Origin: Knoellia koreensis
Lineage (GTDB): Bacteria > Actinomycetota > Actinomycetes > Actinomycetales > Dermatophilaceae
Direction of reading: 5' to 3'
NCBI RefSeq assembly: GCF_013041615.1
Contig: NZ_JABEPQ010000002.1
Coordinates: 62,001 to 126,000 of the forward strand
Length of the DNA stretch: 64,000 bases
The notes beneath the pieces were generated by a model. It was not told the origin of the DNA, ran no database searches, and saw nothing but the letters and a program-made list of their open reading frames with translations. Shown piece by piece: positions 8,448-15,991 of the stretch. The first letter of the stretch is position 1; each line of letters begins with the position of its first letter. The translations under genes were made by a program, and so were the position numbers.

Positions 8448-9071
8448 TCACCGCGACCACTGGTTGCGACGGCCGCGAGCCACGGCGACCAGGACGGCAC
8501 CGAGCAGCAGTCCGAGTGCCACACCCCCGACGACCCAGGCCCGCGACTGCTCCCGCGTCTCCAGGGTCTGGGTGACCGGCTCGACCCGCGGCTGGTCCTT
8601 CGTCGCCGGGTCCGGGGCTGCCGGAAGGGCCACCGGCTCGTGGCCCGGTCCGGCAGCAGCCTCCACGTCGGCTACGAACGCAGGAGTGGCCGTAGCGGTC
8701 CCGCCGCACAGCTCGGCGAGCGTTCCAGCGCCCTTGGACTCTCCGAACACGACGTACTCGCGGCCCGGCTCCATCCCCTCGAGCCCGCACGAAGCGCCAC
8801 TGCGCGGTGACTGCACGACCGCCACCCGCTCGACCGAACCCTGGTAAGCCGTGCCGACGGTGAAGGTGTAGTTCACGGGGTCCTTCGACGTCAGCACGGG
8901 GCCGGACGGGACATCCTCCACGCCGGTCAGGGTGCCGCGGAACACCACGTCCGCCTTGGCCACCGCCTGCGCGGGCGTGAGGGCTGCACAGGAACACGCC
9001 CAGGCCTTGGAGGTGGGCAGCCCCAGCAGTGCCGCGAACAGGGTGAGCACGACGAGCAGCGACCGTTTCAT
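8448..9071 (-). CDS. Secreted or anchored CSCA-type protein 1 (NTR/TIMP-like)
   Basis: 207 residues from the ATG at 9071. Signal peptide MKRSLLVVLTLFAALLGLP then TSKAWA, mature start CSCAAL. Additional cysteines (GASCGLEG, LAELCGG) and the phrase PGREYVVFGE match the paralogue at 7846-8409 (PGREYVVFSN). A Pro/Ala-rich spacer precedes a C-terminal membrane helix (WVVGGVALGLLLGAVLVAV) and basic tail. An upstream in-frame start adding 15 residues exists but has no signal-peptide logic. It follows clpP2 after 285 bases of hairpins, so it probably has its own promoter. Confidence 0.75.
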   Translation of the reverse strand: MKRSLLVVLTLFAALLGLPTSKAWACSCAALTPAQAVAKADVVFRGTLTGVEDVPSGPVLTSKDPVNYTFTVGTAYQGSVERVAVVQSPRSGASCGLEGMEPGREYVVFGESKGAGTLAELCGGTATATPAFVADVEAAAGPGHEPVALPAAPDPATKDQPRVEPVTQTLETREQSRAWVVGGVALGLLLGAVLVAVARGRRNQWSR

Positions 9072-9140
9072 GCCGCTGTGACGCAGCCCGCCCTCGACTC
9101 GCTCCGCCGTCCTCAACGAGTCCGACCGCAGCCGGGTCCC

Positions 9141-9192
9141 GAGTCTTCGGAAGAATTTCGCCGCTCCAACGTAGGGATTCTTCCGAAGACTC
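9141..9192. repeat. 16-bp perfect inverted repeat
   Basis: GAGTCTTCGGAAGAAT at 9141-9156 pairs perfectly with ATTCTTCCGAAGACTC at 9177-9192 around a 20-base loop. It lies about 70 bases upstream of the CSCA gene start at 9071 and downstream of clpP2, so it may be an operator for the former or a transcript end for the latter. Confidence 0.6.
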
Positions 9193-9214
9193 GCGGCAAC
9201 TGGGCCCAGGCACA

Positions 9215-9250
9215 GGTATGCCGCCCACTCGCGTGAGTGGGCGGCATACC
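9215..9250. terminator. 16-bp hairpin built from inverted GTATGCCG motifs, after clpP2
   Basis: GGTATGCCGCCCACTC at 9215-9230 pairs perfectly with 9235-9250 around the tetraloop GCGT. It lies about 107 bases beyond the clpP2 stop. It is the tightest of four such motif-pair hairpins. Confidence 0.6.
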
Positions 9251-9356
9251 GGATGCGTGTGGTCGGGGCTGGCTCAGTCCTCGGCGCCCTCGGTCGGCCT
9301 GAGCGAACCGCCCCTGCGGGCCTCGCTCGTCCCTCGCTCGGGTCCTCGGGGCTGTC
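9251..9356. other. Spacer with duplicated clpP2 tail
   Basis: The 22 bases at 9265-9286 repeat the end of clpP2 at 9348-9369 with one difference, including the final codons and the stop. Between the copies lie CTCGCTCG-type short repeats. No open frame of interest is seen. Confidence 0.6.
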
Positions 9357-10022
9357 TCAGTCCTCGGCGGACGCCTTGCGGGTCTGGAGGACCTCGTCGA
9401 TGAGGCCGTACTCCTTGGCCTCCGCGGCGGACAGGATCTTGTCGCGCTCGATGTCCTGGCGGACCTGCTCGACCGTGCGGCCCGAGTGGGACGCCCAGGT
9501 CTCCTCGAGCCACTCGCGCATGCGCAGCACCTCGTTGGCCTGGATCTCCAGGTCGGACGCCTGGCCGCCCACGCCACCGGCGAGCGCCGGCTGGTGGATG
9601 AGGATGCGCGAGTTCGGCAGCGCGAACCGCTTGCCCTTCGCGCCGGCCGACAGGAGCACCGCGGCAGCCGACGCAGCCTGGCCCACCACGAACGTCTGCA
9701 CGTCCGGGCGGATGTACTGCATCGTGTCGTAGATCGCGGTCATCGCGGTGAACGAGCCGCCCGGGCTGTTGATGTACATGAGGATGTCACGGTCGGGGTC
9801 CTGGGACTCCAGCACGATCAGCTGGGCGATCACGTCGTCGGCCGAGGCGTCGTCCACCTGCACACCGAGGAAGATGATGCGGTCCTCGAACAGCTTGGTG
9901 TACGGGTCGAGCCGCTTCATGCCGTAGGACGTGCGCTCCTCGAACTGCGGCAGGATGTACCTGCTCGACGGCCCGGGAACGTGCAGCCCACCGTGCATGG
10001 CGGGGTTGGTGTTGGCGTTCAT
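9357..10022 (-). CDS. clpP2: ATP-dependent Clp protease proteolytic subunit ClpP2
   Basis: 221 residues. The catalytic serine lies in [12 protein letters not shown], the histidine in ILIHQPA and the aspartate in the QDIERDK segment; [12 protein letters not shown] is the conserved substrate strand. The long N-terminal part with [16 protein letters not shown] is typical of actinobacterial ClpP2, which forms a mixed tetradecamer with ClpP1. Start ATG at 10022 follows the clpP1 stop by 12 bases, so the pair is co-transcribed. Its terminal codons and stop are duplicated 83 bases downstream. Confidence 0.97.
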   Translation of the reverse strand: MNANTNPAMHGGLHVPGPSSRYILPQFEERTSYGMKRLDPYTKLFEDRIIFLGVQVDDASADDVIAQLIVLESQDPDRDILMYINSPGGSFTAMTAIYDTMQYIRPDVQTFVVGQAASAAAVLLSAGAKGKRFALPNSRILIHQPALAGGVGGQASDLEIQANEVLRMREWLEETWASHSGRTVEQVRQDIERDKILSAAEAKEYGLIDEVLQTRKASAED

Positions 10023-10034
10023 GAAGTCAGTTCC

Positions 10035-10673
10035 TCACTTGTCCCCGGTGACCGGGTTGTCGTCGTCGGACCCGGCGCGGCCGCCCGCCTGCGAGGCGCT
10101 GCTGAACACGTGGTCGACGAAGCCGTACTCCTTGGCCTCCTCCGCGCTGAACCAGCGGTCGCGGTCGGAGTCCTTCTCGATCTGCTCGACGCTCTGGCCG
10201 GTGTGCTCGGCGATGAGCTGGGCCATCTGCTGCTTGACGAAGAGCATCTGCTCGGCCTGGATCTTGATGTCCGAGGCGGTGCCGCCGATGCCGCCGGAGG
10301 GCTGGTGCATCATGACGCGGGCGTGCGGGGTCGCGTAGCGCTTGCCCTTGGTGCCGGCGGAGAGCAGGAACTGGCCCATCGAGGCCGCCATGCCCATGGC
10401 GACGGTCGCGACGTCGTTGGGGATCCACTTCATCGTGTCGAAGATGGCCATGCCCGCGGAGATCGACCCACCGGGGCTGTTGATGTACAGCCAGATGTCC
10501 TTCTCGGGGTCCTCGGCCGCCAGCAGCAGCAGCTGCGCGGCGATCGCGTTGGCGTTGTCGTCACGCACGTCGGAGCCGAGGAAGATGATCCGCTCCTTGA
10601 GCAGACGGTTGTAGATGTGGTCGTCCAGGCCACCCTGCGGGGTCTCACCCGCTGCGACGATCTCGCTGCTCAC
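10035..10673 (-). CDS. clpP1: ATP-dependent Clp protease proteolytic subunit ClpP1
   Basis: 212 residues if started at the GTG at 10673, which has GGAG seven bases upstream; an in-frame ATG at 10685 and GTG at 10688 would add four or five residues but lack a binding site. Catalytic Ser in [15 protein letters not shown], His in [10 protein letters not shown], Asp in [27 protein letters not shown] is the conserved strand. Acts with ClpP2 and ClpX/ClpC in ATP-dependent proteolysis. The C-terminal tail [11 protein letters not shown] is acidic and non-conserved. Upstream spacer holds two hairpins that isolate it from the MFS gene. Confidence 0.95.
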   Translation of the reverse strand: MSSEIVAAGETPQGGLDDHIYNRLLKERIIFLGSDVRDDNANAIAAQLLLLAAEDPEKDIWLYINSPGGSISAGMAIFDTMKWIPNDVATVAMGMAASMGQFLLSAGTKGKRYATPHARVMMHQPSGGIGGTASDIKIQAEQMLFVKQQMAQLIAEHTGQSVEQIEKDSDRDRWFSAEEAKEYGFVDHVFSSASQAGGRAGSDDDNPVTGDK

Positions 10674-10760
10674 TCGTGTCTCCATCACTAGAACTCGTGG
10701 TGCTGTCAGTGACCCTAACGTGGGGCGCCCACGGCAAACTCCCCGAACCCCGTCCTGTTC

Positions 10761-10785
10761 GCCCTGAGCGCACAGCGCTCAGGGC
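10761..10785. terminator. 10-bp hairpin between MFS gene and clpP1
   Basis: GCCCTGAGCG at 10761-10770 pairs perfectly with CGCTCAGGGC at 10776-10785 with a five-base loop. It lies 70 bases after the MFS stop in the minus direction. No T-run follows. Confidence 0.55.
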
Positions 10786-10797
10786 CCGGCGCGCGAG

Positions 10798-10845
10798 CCG
10801 GCATACCTCCCCCTCCCGACGCACCCTCATGCCGAGGTATGCCGG
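10798..10845. terminator. 12-bp inverted pair of GTATGCCG motifs after the MFS gene
   Basis: CCGGCATACCTC at 10798-10809 pairs with GAGGTATGCCGG at 10834-10845 (12 perfect pairs, 24-base loop), starting ten bases after the MFS stop in the minus direction. Confidence 0.55.
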
Positions 10846-10854
10846 GTGGCCGGC

Positions 10855-12183
10855 TCAGTGTGCGCGCGCGGCGTCCGCGCCGGGCGCCTCGGCGTCGGTC
10901 GGCGCCGCTCCCGGGCGCTGACCGGCAGGCTCGCGGGTCGCCGGGATGACGAGCATCGCGAGCGCGACCATCCCGGTCACCACGAGCAGCGCCCGCAGGA
11001 CGGTGAAGTGGTCGCCGAGGAAGCCCAGCAGCGGCGGCCCGGCGATGAAGGCGGTGTAGCCGATCGTCGCGACGACCGACATGCGGGCACCGGCGCGCTT
11101 CGGGTCATCTGCGGAGGCACTCATGCCGACGGGGAAGCCGAGCGAGGCACCCACGCCCCAGATGGCGGTGCCGAGGTAGGCGACCACCGGGTTGCCGAAG
11201 ATCACCATGATCGACCCGACCGCGGCCATGCCCAGCGTCACCCGCAGCACGGGCACGCGGCCGTACCGGTCGAGCAGGCTGGTGCCGACGATCCGGCCGA
11301 GGGTCATGAAGCTGAGGAACACGGCGAACGCCAGCACGCCCGCCCAGTTGGGGACGTGGTGGCCCTCGACGAAGGCGACCGAGATCCAGTCGTTCGCGGT
11401 GCCCTCGGTGAACGCCGACGCCAGGACGACGAGGCCGATCATCAGGGTGCGGGGCTCGAGCCAGGCCGAGCGCGGCTTGGCGGGGCGGCCCGAGGAGGTG
11501 TCCTCATCGGCGGACGAGTCCTCGTCGGTGCTCACCTCGACCGAGCGCGGCAGGAAGGCACGCACACCCCAGGCGCCCAGACCCGCGGTCAGCGCCACCG
11601 CGCCGAGGAAGTGCGGGACGAGCGGCACCGCTGCCCACGACATGAGCGAGCCGGCGAGGGCCGCGAGGACCGTGCCACCGGAGAACGCCGCGTGGAAGTG
11701 GGGCATGACGGTCTTGCCGAGGGAGCGCTCGACGGCTGCGCCCTCGAGGTTCATCGCGACGTCCCAGAGCCCGACACCCAGGCCGAGGAAGAACAGGCCG
11801 GCGGCCATCAGCGGCCTTGACTCGAACACGTCGACTGCCACGCCGACGAAGACCAGCCCCAGGCAGGAGATGACCATGCCGGTGACGACGGTGCGGGCCG
11901 CGCCGATGCGGTCGGCGACCCGACCGGCGAACGGTAGCGCGAGCACCGACCCGCACGACGCGGCGAACAGGGTGAGCCCCAGCTGCCCGGCGCTCAGCCC
12001 GAGGGCCGCCTTGGCGTCCGGGATCCGTGACGCGAAGGAGCTGAACACCACGCCGGCGAGCGCGAAGACGACCAGCACCGCCAGCCGGGCGCGGCGGACT
12101 CGGGTCAGGTCGGGGGCGATGGTCTGGGTCACGTGCGGGACTTTCGGTCGGTGTGTGCTTGCGTCTGCGGGAGTGGTCGCCAT
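10855..12183 (-). CDS. MFS transporter, target of the divergent LacI regulator
   Basis: 442 residues, about twelve membrane helices with the inter-domain loop around VSTDEDSSADEDTSSG, which is acidic. The first half carries ASRIPDAKAALGLSAGQLGL and GRVADRIGAART, typical of the fucose-permease-like/YbjJ branch of MFS. The substrate is not evident; sugar is suggested by LacI control. The start ATG at 12183 is favoured over the further upstream in-frame start at 12264, which would run through the operators and the divergent start. Divergent from the LacI gene with two tandem operators between. Confidence 0.85.
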   Translation of the reverse strand: MATTPADASTHRPKVPHVTQTIAPDLTRVRRARLAVLVVFALAGVVFSSFASRIPDAKAALGLSAGQLGLTLFAASCGSVLALPFAGRVADRIGAARTVVTGMVISCLGLVFVGVAVDVFESRPLMAAGLFFLGLGVGLWDVAMNLEGAAVERSLGKTVMPHFHAAFSGGTVLAALAGSLMSWAAVPLVPHFLGAVALTAGLGAWGVRAFLPRSVEVSTDEDSSADEDTSSGRPAKPRSAWLEPRTLMIGLVVLASAFTEGTANDWISVAFVEGHHVPNWAGVLAFAVFLSFMTLGRIVGTSLLDRYGRVPVLRVTLGMAAVGSIMVIFGNPVVAYLGTAIWGVGASLGFPVGMSASADDPKRAGARMSVVATIGYTAFIAGPPLLGFLGDHFTVLRALLVVTGMVALAMLVIPATREPAGQRPGAAPTDAEAPGADAARAH

Positions 12184-12221
12184 GGCAGCCAGTCCCGCGG
12201 ACGCCAGGACGGGCGGCGAGG

Positions 12222-12249
12222 TCGAATCGATTCGATCGAATCGATTCGA
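12222..12249. promoter_or_regulatory. Two abutting LacI-type operators
   Basis: TCGAATCGATTCGA occurs at 12222-12235 and again immediately at 12236-12249. Each is a perfect 14-base palindrome with the central CG typical of LacI-family sites. They sit directly before the TAGTGT -10 element of the regulator and about 40 bases upstream of the transporter start, so one repressor can shut both. Confidence 0.8.
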
Positions 12250-12255
12250 TAGTGT
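12250..12255 (+). promoter_or_regulatory. -10 element of the LacI gene, probable leaderless start
   Basis: TAGTGT ends seven bases before the ATG at 12263, leaving no room for a ribosome binding site. The adjacent operators would cover the -35 region. Confidence 0.5.
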
Positions 12256-12262
12256 GTCCCCC

Positions 12263-13348
12263 ATGACCGCTCCCCGTCAACCTCGGGTCACCCTGCGCGC
12301 CGTCGCCGACGCCGCCGGAGTCTCGACGTCGACGGCCTCGCTCGCCTTCAGCGGCAAGGGCCCGGTCGCCGCCGAGACGGTCGAGCGGGTGCGCGCCGCC
12401 GCCGAGCAGCTCGGGTATGCCGGCCCCGACCCCTTGGCCTCGCAGCTGCGGGCCGGGCGGTCGGGCGTCGTCGGTGTCGTGGTCGAGGGCCGGCTCGGCC
12501 ACGCGTTCCGCGACCCGTTCGCGGTGAGCGTCCTCGACGGCCTGTCCCAGGTGCTCGATGAGGTGCCAGCCGGCATCCTGCTCATCGCGCAGCAGGCCGG
12601 CGAGCCCGAGCGGGCCATCACCCACCTGCAGTCGGCCGCCCTCGACGCGGTCGTCTTCTCCCTGTGCGGACCCGACCACAACCCGGCCGTCGACCACCTG
12701 GCCGCACGCGGCATACCCATGATCGGTGACGGGTCGCCCGCCGACCCCCGCGTCACCCAGCTCGGCCTCGACAACCGTGGCGCCAGCGCCGCGATGAGCC
12801 GCCACCTGCACGACCTCGGCCACCGCCGCGTCGCCCACGTCCTCATGCCGCTCGGCCCCGACTCCCCCACCGGCCCGGTCGACGAGGCCGACCTCGCCGC
12901 CGGGCTCTTCGTCGACACCCGCGACCGGGCCCACGGCTTCCTCGACGTCTTCGGCGACCAGCCCGACGGTGGCCGCCCACCACTCGTCCAGACGTCGATG
13001 CCCGACGTCGAGCAGGCGGCGCTGGCGGTGCGACCGTTGCTGGAGCTGCCCGCAAGTCTGCGACCGACGGCCGTCGTCGCACAGTCCGACCTGTTGGCGC
13101 TGGGCGTGATCCGCGCCGCCGATAACCTCGGGCTGCGCGTGCCGGAGGACCTGAGCGTCACCGGCTTCGACGGGGTCGAGCTGCCGTGGTTCGCCGGAAA
13201 GCTGACGACGGTGGACCAGCAGGGCGAGGCCAAGGGCCGCACCCTGGGTGAGATGGTGCGCACCCTGCTCGAGGGCGAGACACCGACCGATGCCGTGCAC
13301 CCCACCACGGTGCGCCTCGGCACCACCACCGCGCCACCGGTCAGCTGA
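12263..13348 (+). CDS. LacI-family transcriptional regulator
   Basis: 361 residues. The N-terminal helix-turn-helix is VTLRAVADAAGVSTSTASLAFSG, with the hinge helix DPLASQLRAGRSG near residue 60, then a periplasmic-binding-like effector domain (VVGVVVEGRLGH, VTGFDGVELPWFAGKLTTVDQ). It presumably represses itself and the divergent MFS gene at the tandem palindromes and releases on binding a sugar-like ligand. The 3-prime end overlaps the convergent gene by eight bases. Confidence 0.92.
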   Translation: MTAPRQPRVTLRAVADAAGVSTSTASLAFSGKGPVAAETVERVRAAAEQLGYAGPDPLASQLRAGRSGVVGVVVEGRLGHAFRDPFAVSVLDGLSQVLDEVPAGILLIAQQAGEPERAITHLQSAALDAVVFSLCGPDHNPAVDHLAARGIPMIGDGSPADPRVTQLGLDNRGASAAMSRHLHDLGHRRVAHVLMPLGPDSPTGPVDEADLAAGLFVDTRDRAHGFLDVFGDQPDGGRPPLVQTSMPDVEQAALAVRPLLELPASLRPTAVVAQSDLLALGVIRAADNLGLRVPEDLSVTGFDGVELPWFAGKLTTVDQQGEAKGRTLGEMVRTLLEGETPTDAVHPTTVRLGTTTAPPVS

Positions 13349-13817
13349 TCGGCTGCCGCTCCCCGGCCTCCCGCGACGCCAGCTCGGCCGGCATCGCCGG
13401 TTCGGCACTGGGCGCCGGCTGGGGCTCCGGCTCCGGCACGGTCGCCGGCTCGGCCACGACGTGCACCGTGACGTAGTGCCCGGTCTCGTCGAACGTCACC
13501 GCGCCCTCGAACTCCATCAGGCTGTCGGTGCACGCGACCGCGTGCGACTCCCAGTGCGCGTCGAGCACGGCCGTCCGCCAGATCTGCTCGACGCCCGTGC
13601 CGGCCTCCCAGGGCAGCACCCCGTCGGCGCACCGGCACACGCCGATCACCATCCGGTCGAGGTCGTCGGTACGGCCCAGCTCGAACTCGGAGAACAGCCC
13701 GGCGCGCTCGAACGCCCCCTCCATCGCGCGCTGCACCCGGCGCGCGTACCAGGACTCGGCCGGTCGGCCGGCCTCCTGCACCGCCAGCCGCAGCTTGCGG
13801 AACCCCGTGGTGTCCAT
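13341..13817 (-). CDS. Hypothetical protein with Pro/Glu-rich tail
   Basis: 158 residues from the ATG at 13817 (MDTTGFRKLRLAVQEAGR). The body has an RRVQRAMEGAFERAG helix and CRCADGVLPW with two close cysteines; the last 35 residues are rich in Pro, Ala and Glu (VPEPEPQPAPSAEP). I do not recognise a family. It overlaps the LacI gene by eight bases tail to tail. Soluble, no signal peptide. Confidence 0.65.
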   Translation of the reverse strand: MDTTGFRKLRLAVQEAGRPAESWYARRVQRAMEGAFERAGLFSEFELGRTDDLDRMVIGVCRCADGVLPWEAGTGVEQIWRTAVLDAHWESHAVACTDSLMEFEGAVTFDETGHYVTVHVVAEPATVPEPEPQPAPSAEPAMPAELASREAGERQPIS

Positions 13818-13863
13818 GCGCTCATGGTCGGGCCGGGCGTGCCCACGAACCATCGCGCAAATG

Positions 13864-13902
13864 ACGTATGCCGTGCGCCCGGGTCGGGCGCACGGCATAC
13901 GT
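13864..13902. terminator. 17-bp hairpin built from inverted GTATGCCG motifs, after tig
   Basis: ACGTATGCCGTGCGCCC at 13864-13880 pairs perfectly with 13886-13902 around a five-base loop, 20 bases after the tig stop in the minus direction. A short T-rich stretch lies only on the plus side. Confidence 0.65.
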
Positions 13903-13922
13903 TTGCGTTCTGGTGGGGCCGG

Positions 13923-15293
13923 TCAGGCGCGGTCCGCGCCCTCCTCGGCAGCGGCCTCGTCGGTCTCCTCCGCCGCAGCAGCCTCGGTGGCTGCGTCGTC
14001 CTCGACCAGCTCGGAGACCATGTCGGTCGGCGTGAGCTCGTTGAGGTCGACCTCGGCACCCGCGGTGTCGACGACCTTGGCCTTCTCCAGCACCGATGCG
14101 AGCGCCTTGCGGCGCGCGACCTCGGCGACCATGGCCGGGACCTGGCCCTGCTGGTCGATGGCCTGGGCGAACTGGTTCGGGTCCATGCCGTACTGCTGGG
14201 CCGACATCATGAGGTACTCGATGAGCTCGGGCTGCTCGACCTTGACGTCCTCGCGCTCGGCGATGGCGTCGAGGAGGAACTGGGCCTTGAGCGCCTGCCG
14301 GGTGTTGGTGTCGACCTCGGCGCGGTGCTCGTCGTCCTCGAGCCGGTTCTCGCCCTCGAGGTGGTTGTGCACCTCGGCCTCGACGACGCCCTCCGGCACC
14401 GGGATGTCGATGGTCTCGAGCAGGTGGTCGAGCACCTTGTCGCGGGCCTGCACACCCTGCTCGAACTTCTTGGCGCGCTCGGCCTGCTTGGTGAGGTCCT
14501 CGCGCAGCTCGGCGAGGGTGTCGAACTCCGACGCCAGCTGGGCGAAGTCGTCGTCGAGGGCGGGCAGCTCGCGCTCCTTGACCGACTGCACGGTCACGGT
14601 GACCTCGGCGTCCTCACCCTCGCGGTCGCCGCCGGCGAGCGGGGCGGTGAAGGTCTTGGTCTCGCCGGCCTCCATGCCGACCAGCGCCTCGTCGAGGCCG
14701 TCGAGCATGTTCTTGGAGCCGACCTCGTAGGAGATGCCGGTGACCGAGTCGATCTCGTCGTCGCCGATGGTGGCCTTGAGGTCGATGGAGACGAAGTCGC
14801 CGTCCTTGACCGCGCGCTCGACGCCCTTGAGGGTGCCGAACCGCTCCTGCAGCGACACGAGCCGCTCCTCGACGTCCTCCGGGGACGCCTTGGCCTCGTC
14901 GACCTCGACGGTGATGCCGCTCCAGTCCTCGGGCAGCTTCACCTCGGGGCGCACGTCGACCTCGACGGTGAACTTGAGCTCCTGGCCGTCCTCGGCCGGC
15001 ACCTCGGTGACGTCGACCTCGGGCTGGCCGATCGGGCGGACGTCGTTCTCCTCCACGGCCTGGCCGTAGAACTGCGGGAGCGCCTCGTTGACGGCCTCCT
15101 GGAGGACGGCGCCGCGGCCGACGCGCTGGTCGATGATGCGGCTGGGGACCTTGCCCTTGCGGAAGCCCGGCACCTGGATCTGGCTGCCGATCGTCGCGTA
15201 TGCCGCGTCGAGGCTCGGCTTGAGCTCCTCGAACGGGACCTCGACGGTCAGCTTGACCCGGGTCGGGTTGAGGTTCTCGACGGCGCTCTTCAC
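13923..15293 (-). CDS. tig: Trigger factor, ribosome-associated chaperone and peptidyl-prolyl isomerase
   Basis: 456 residues from the GTG at 15293, with GGAG nine bases upstream; this gives the usual start VKSAVENLNPTRVKLTVEVP. The ribosome-binding signature VPGFRKGKVP lies near residue 40, the FKBP-type isomerase domain follows (VKDGDFVSIDLKA, GDREGEDAEVTVTV), then the helical chaperone domain. The C terminus is a disordered acidic Ala/Glu tail (about 30 residues). Binds at the ribosome exit tunnel. tig next to clpP1P2 is common in bacteria; here a hypothetical gene and the LacI/MFS pair intervene. Confidence 0.97.
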   Translation of the reverse strand: MKSAVENLNPTRVKLTVEVPFEELKPSLDAAYATIGSQIQVPGFRKGKVPSRIIDQRVGRGAVLQEAVNEALPQFYGQAVEENDVRPIGQPEVDVTEVPAEDGQELKFTVEVDVRPEVKLPEDWSGITVEVDEAKASPEDVEERLVSLQERFGTLKGVERAVKDGDFVSIDLKATIGDDEIDSVTGISYEVGSKNMLDGLDEALVGMEAGETKTFTAPLAGGDREGEDAEVTVTVQSVKERELPALDDDFAQLASEFDTLAELREDLTKQAERAKKFEQGVQARDKVLDHLLETIDIPVPEGVVEAEVHNHLEGENRLEDDEHRAEVDTNTRQALKAQFLLDAIAEREDVKVEQPELIEYLMMSAQQYGMDPNQFAQAIDQQGQVPAMVAEVARRKALASVLEKAKVVDTAGAEVDLNELTPTDMVSELVEDDAATEAAAAEETDEAAAEEGADRA

Positions 15294-15460
15294 TTCGGGG
15301 TACTCCGGTGGTCGGTGGCGATGGGGCTGTATGGGCCGGCGTCGGCGCGGCACGCGGGCACGCGGCATACGCAGAGAATGGCCGGTCAGCCATGGTAGCC
15401 GCACGGGCGCGCCCGGCCGAACTCGACCGGTGGGCGCCCCTGCCTGCCTAGGGTTGCCCC

Positions 15461-15991
15461 ATGACGACAGCACAGCCCGCGGCGGCACCCCTGCGCACGA
15501 CCCAGATCCTCGTCGGGTCCGTCATGGTCGCCCTGGTGGTGATCACCGCCGTCATGTCCGGCGTGCTCGCCACGGACGTCTACCCGCCGACCTGGGTGCC
15601 GTGGGCGCTCGGGGTCTTGGCGGTCGCCTCGTTCCTGCTGAGCAACGCGATCGGCTACAACGTCCCGGCGATCGCGCCCAGCACACCGCCTGACGAGGCG
15701 GCGGTCGCAGGGCGGCTGGCCTTCCAGTCCTCGCTCTTCCTGCGGCTCGCGCTGAGCGAGGCCGTGGCGGTGATCGGGCTGGTGCTGGCGTTCGTCGTCC
15801 AGCCGCAGACGGTCATGACGGTCGTGATCGGGACCGTGCTGGCGCTGGCACTGCTCGCCTGGCACGTCTGGCCCAGCGCGCGGGTCATCTCCAAGGTCGA
15901 GCAGCGGCTCGACCGGGACGGCGGGCGCTCCCACCTGTCCGACACGCTCCACGGCCGCCCGGCGGGGCAGGGCGGGGCGCTGCTGTCATGA
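15461..15991 (+). CDS. Hypothetical four-helix membrane protein
   Basis: 176 residues with four predicted helices (about 18-38, 48-62, 87-110, 112-134) and a basic C-terminal tail. No family recognised. TAGGGT at 15449-15454 lies six bases before the ATG, a leaderless pattern. It overlaps the next gene by four bases (ATGA), suggesting cotranscription with the flavin reductase. Confidence 0.75.
   Translation: MTTAQPAAAPLRTTQILVGSVMVALVVITAVMSGVLATDVYPPTWVPWALGVLAVASFLLSNAIGYNVPAIAPSTPPDEAAVAGRLAFQSSLFLRLALSEAVAVIGLVLAFVVQPQTVMTVVIGTVLALALLAWHVWPSARVISKVEQRLDRDGGRSHLSDTLHGRPAGQGGALLS

Noticed and set aside
12184-12264. MFS gene starting at 12264
   Set aside because: It would translate through both operators and overlap the divergent LacI start.
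10855-13348. Horizontally acquired island between tig and clpP1
   Set aside because: Base composition, codon choice and octamer density match the neighbours and there are no mobility genes.
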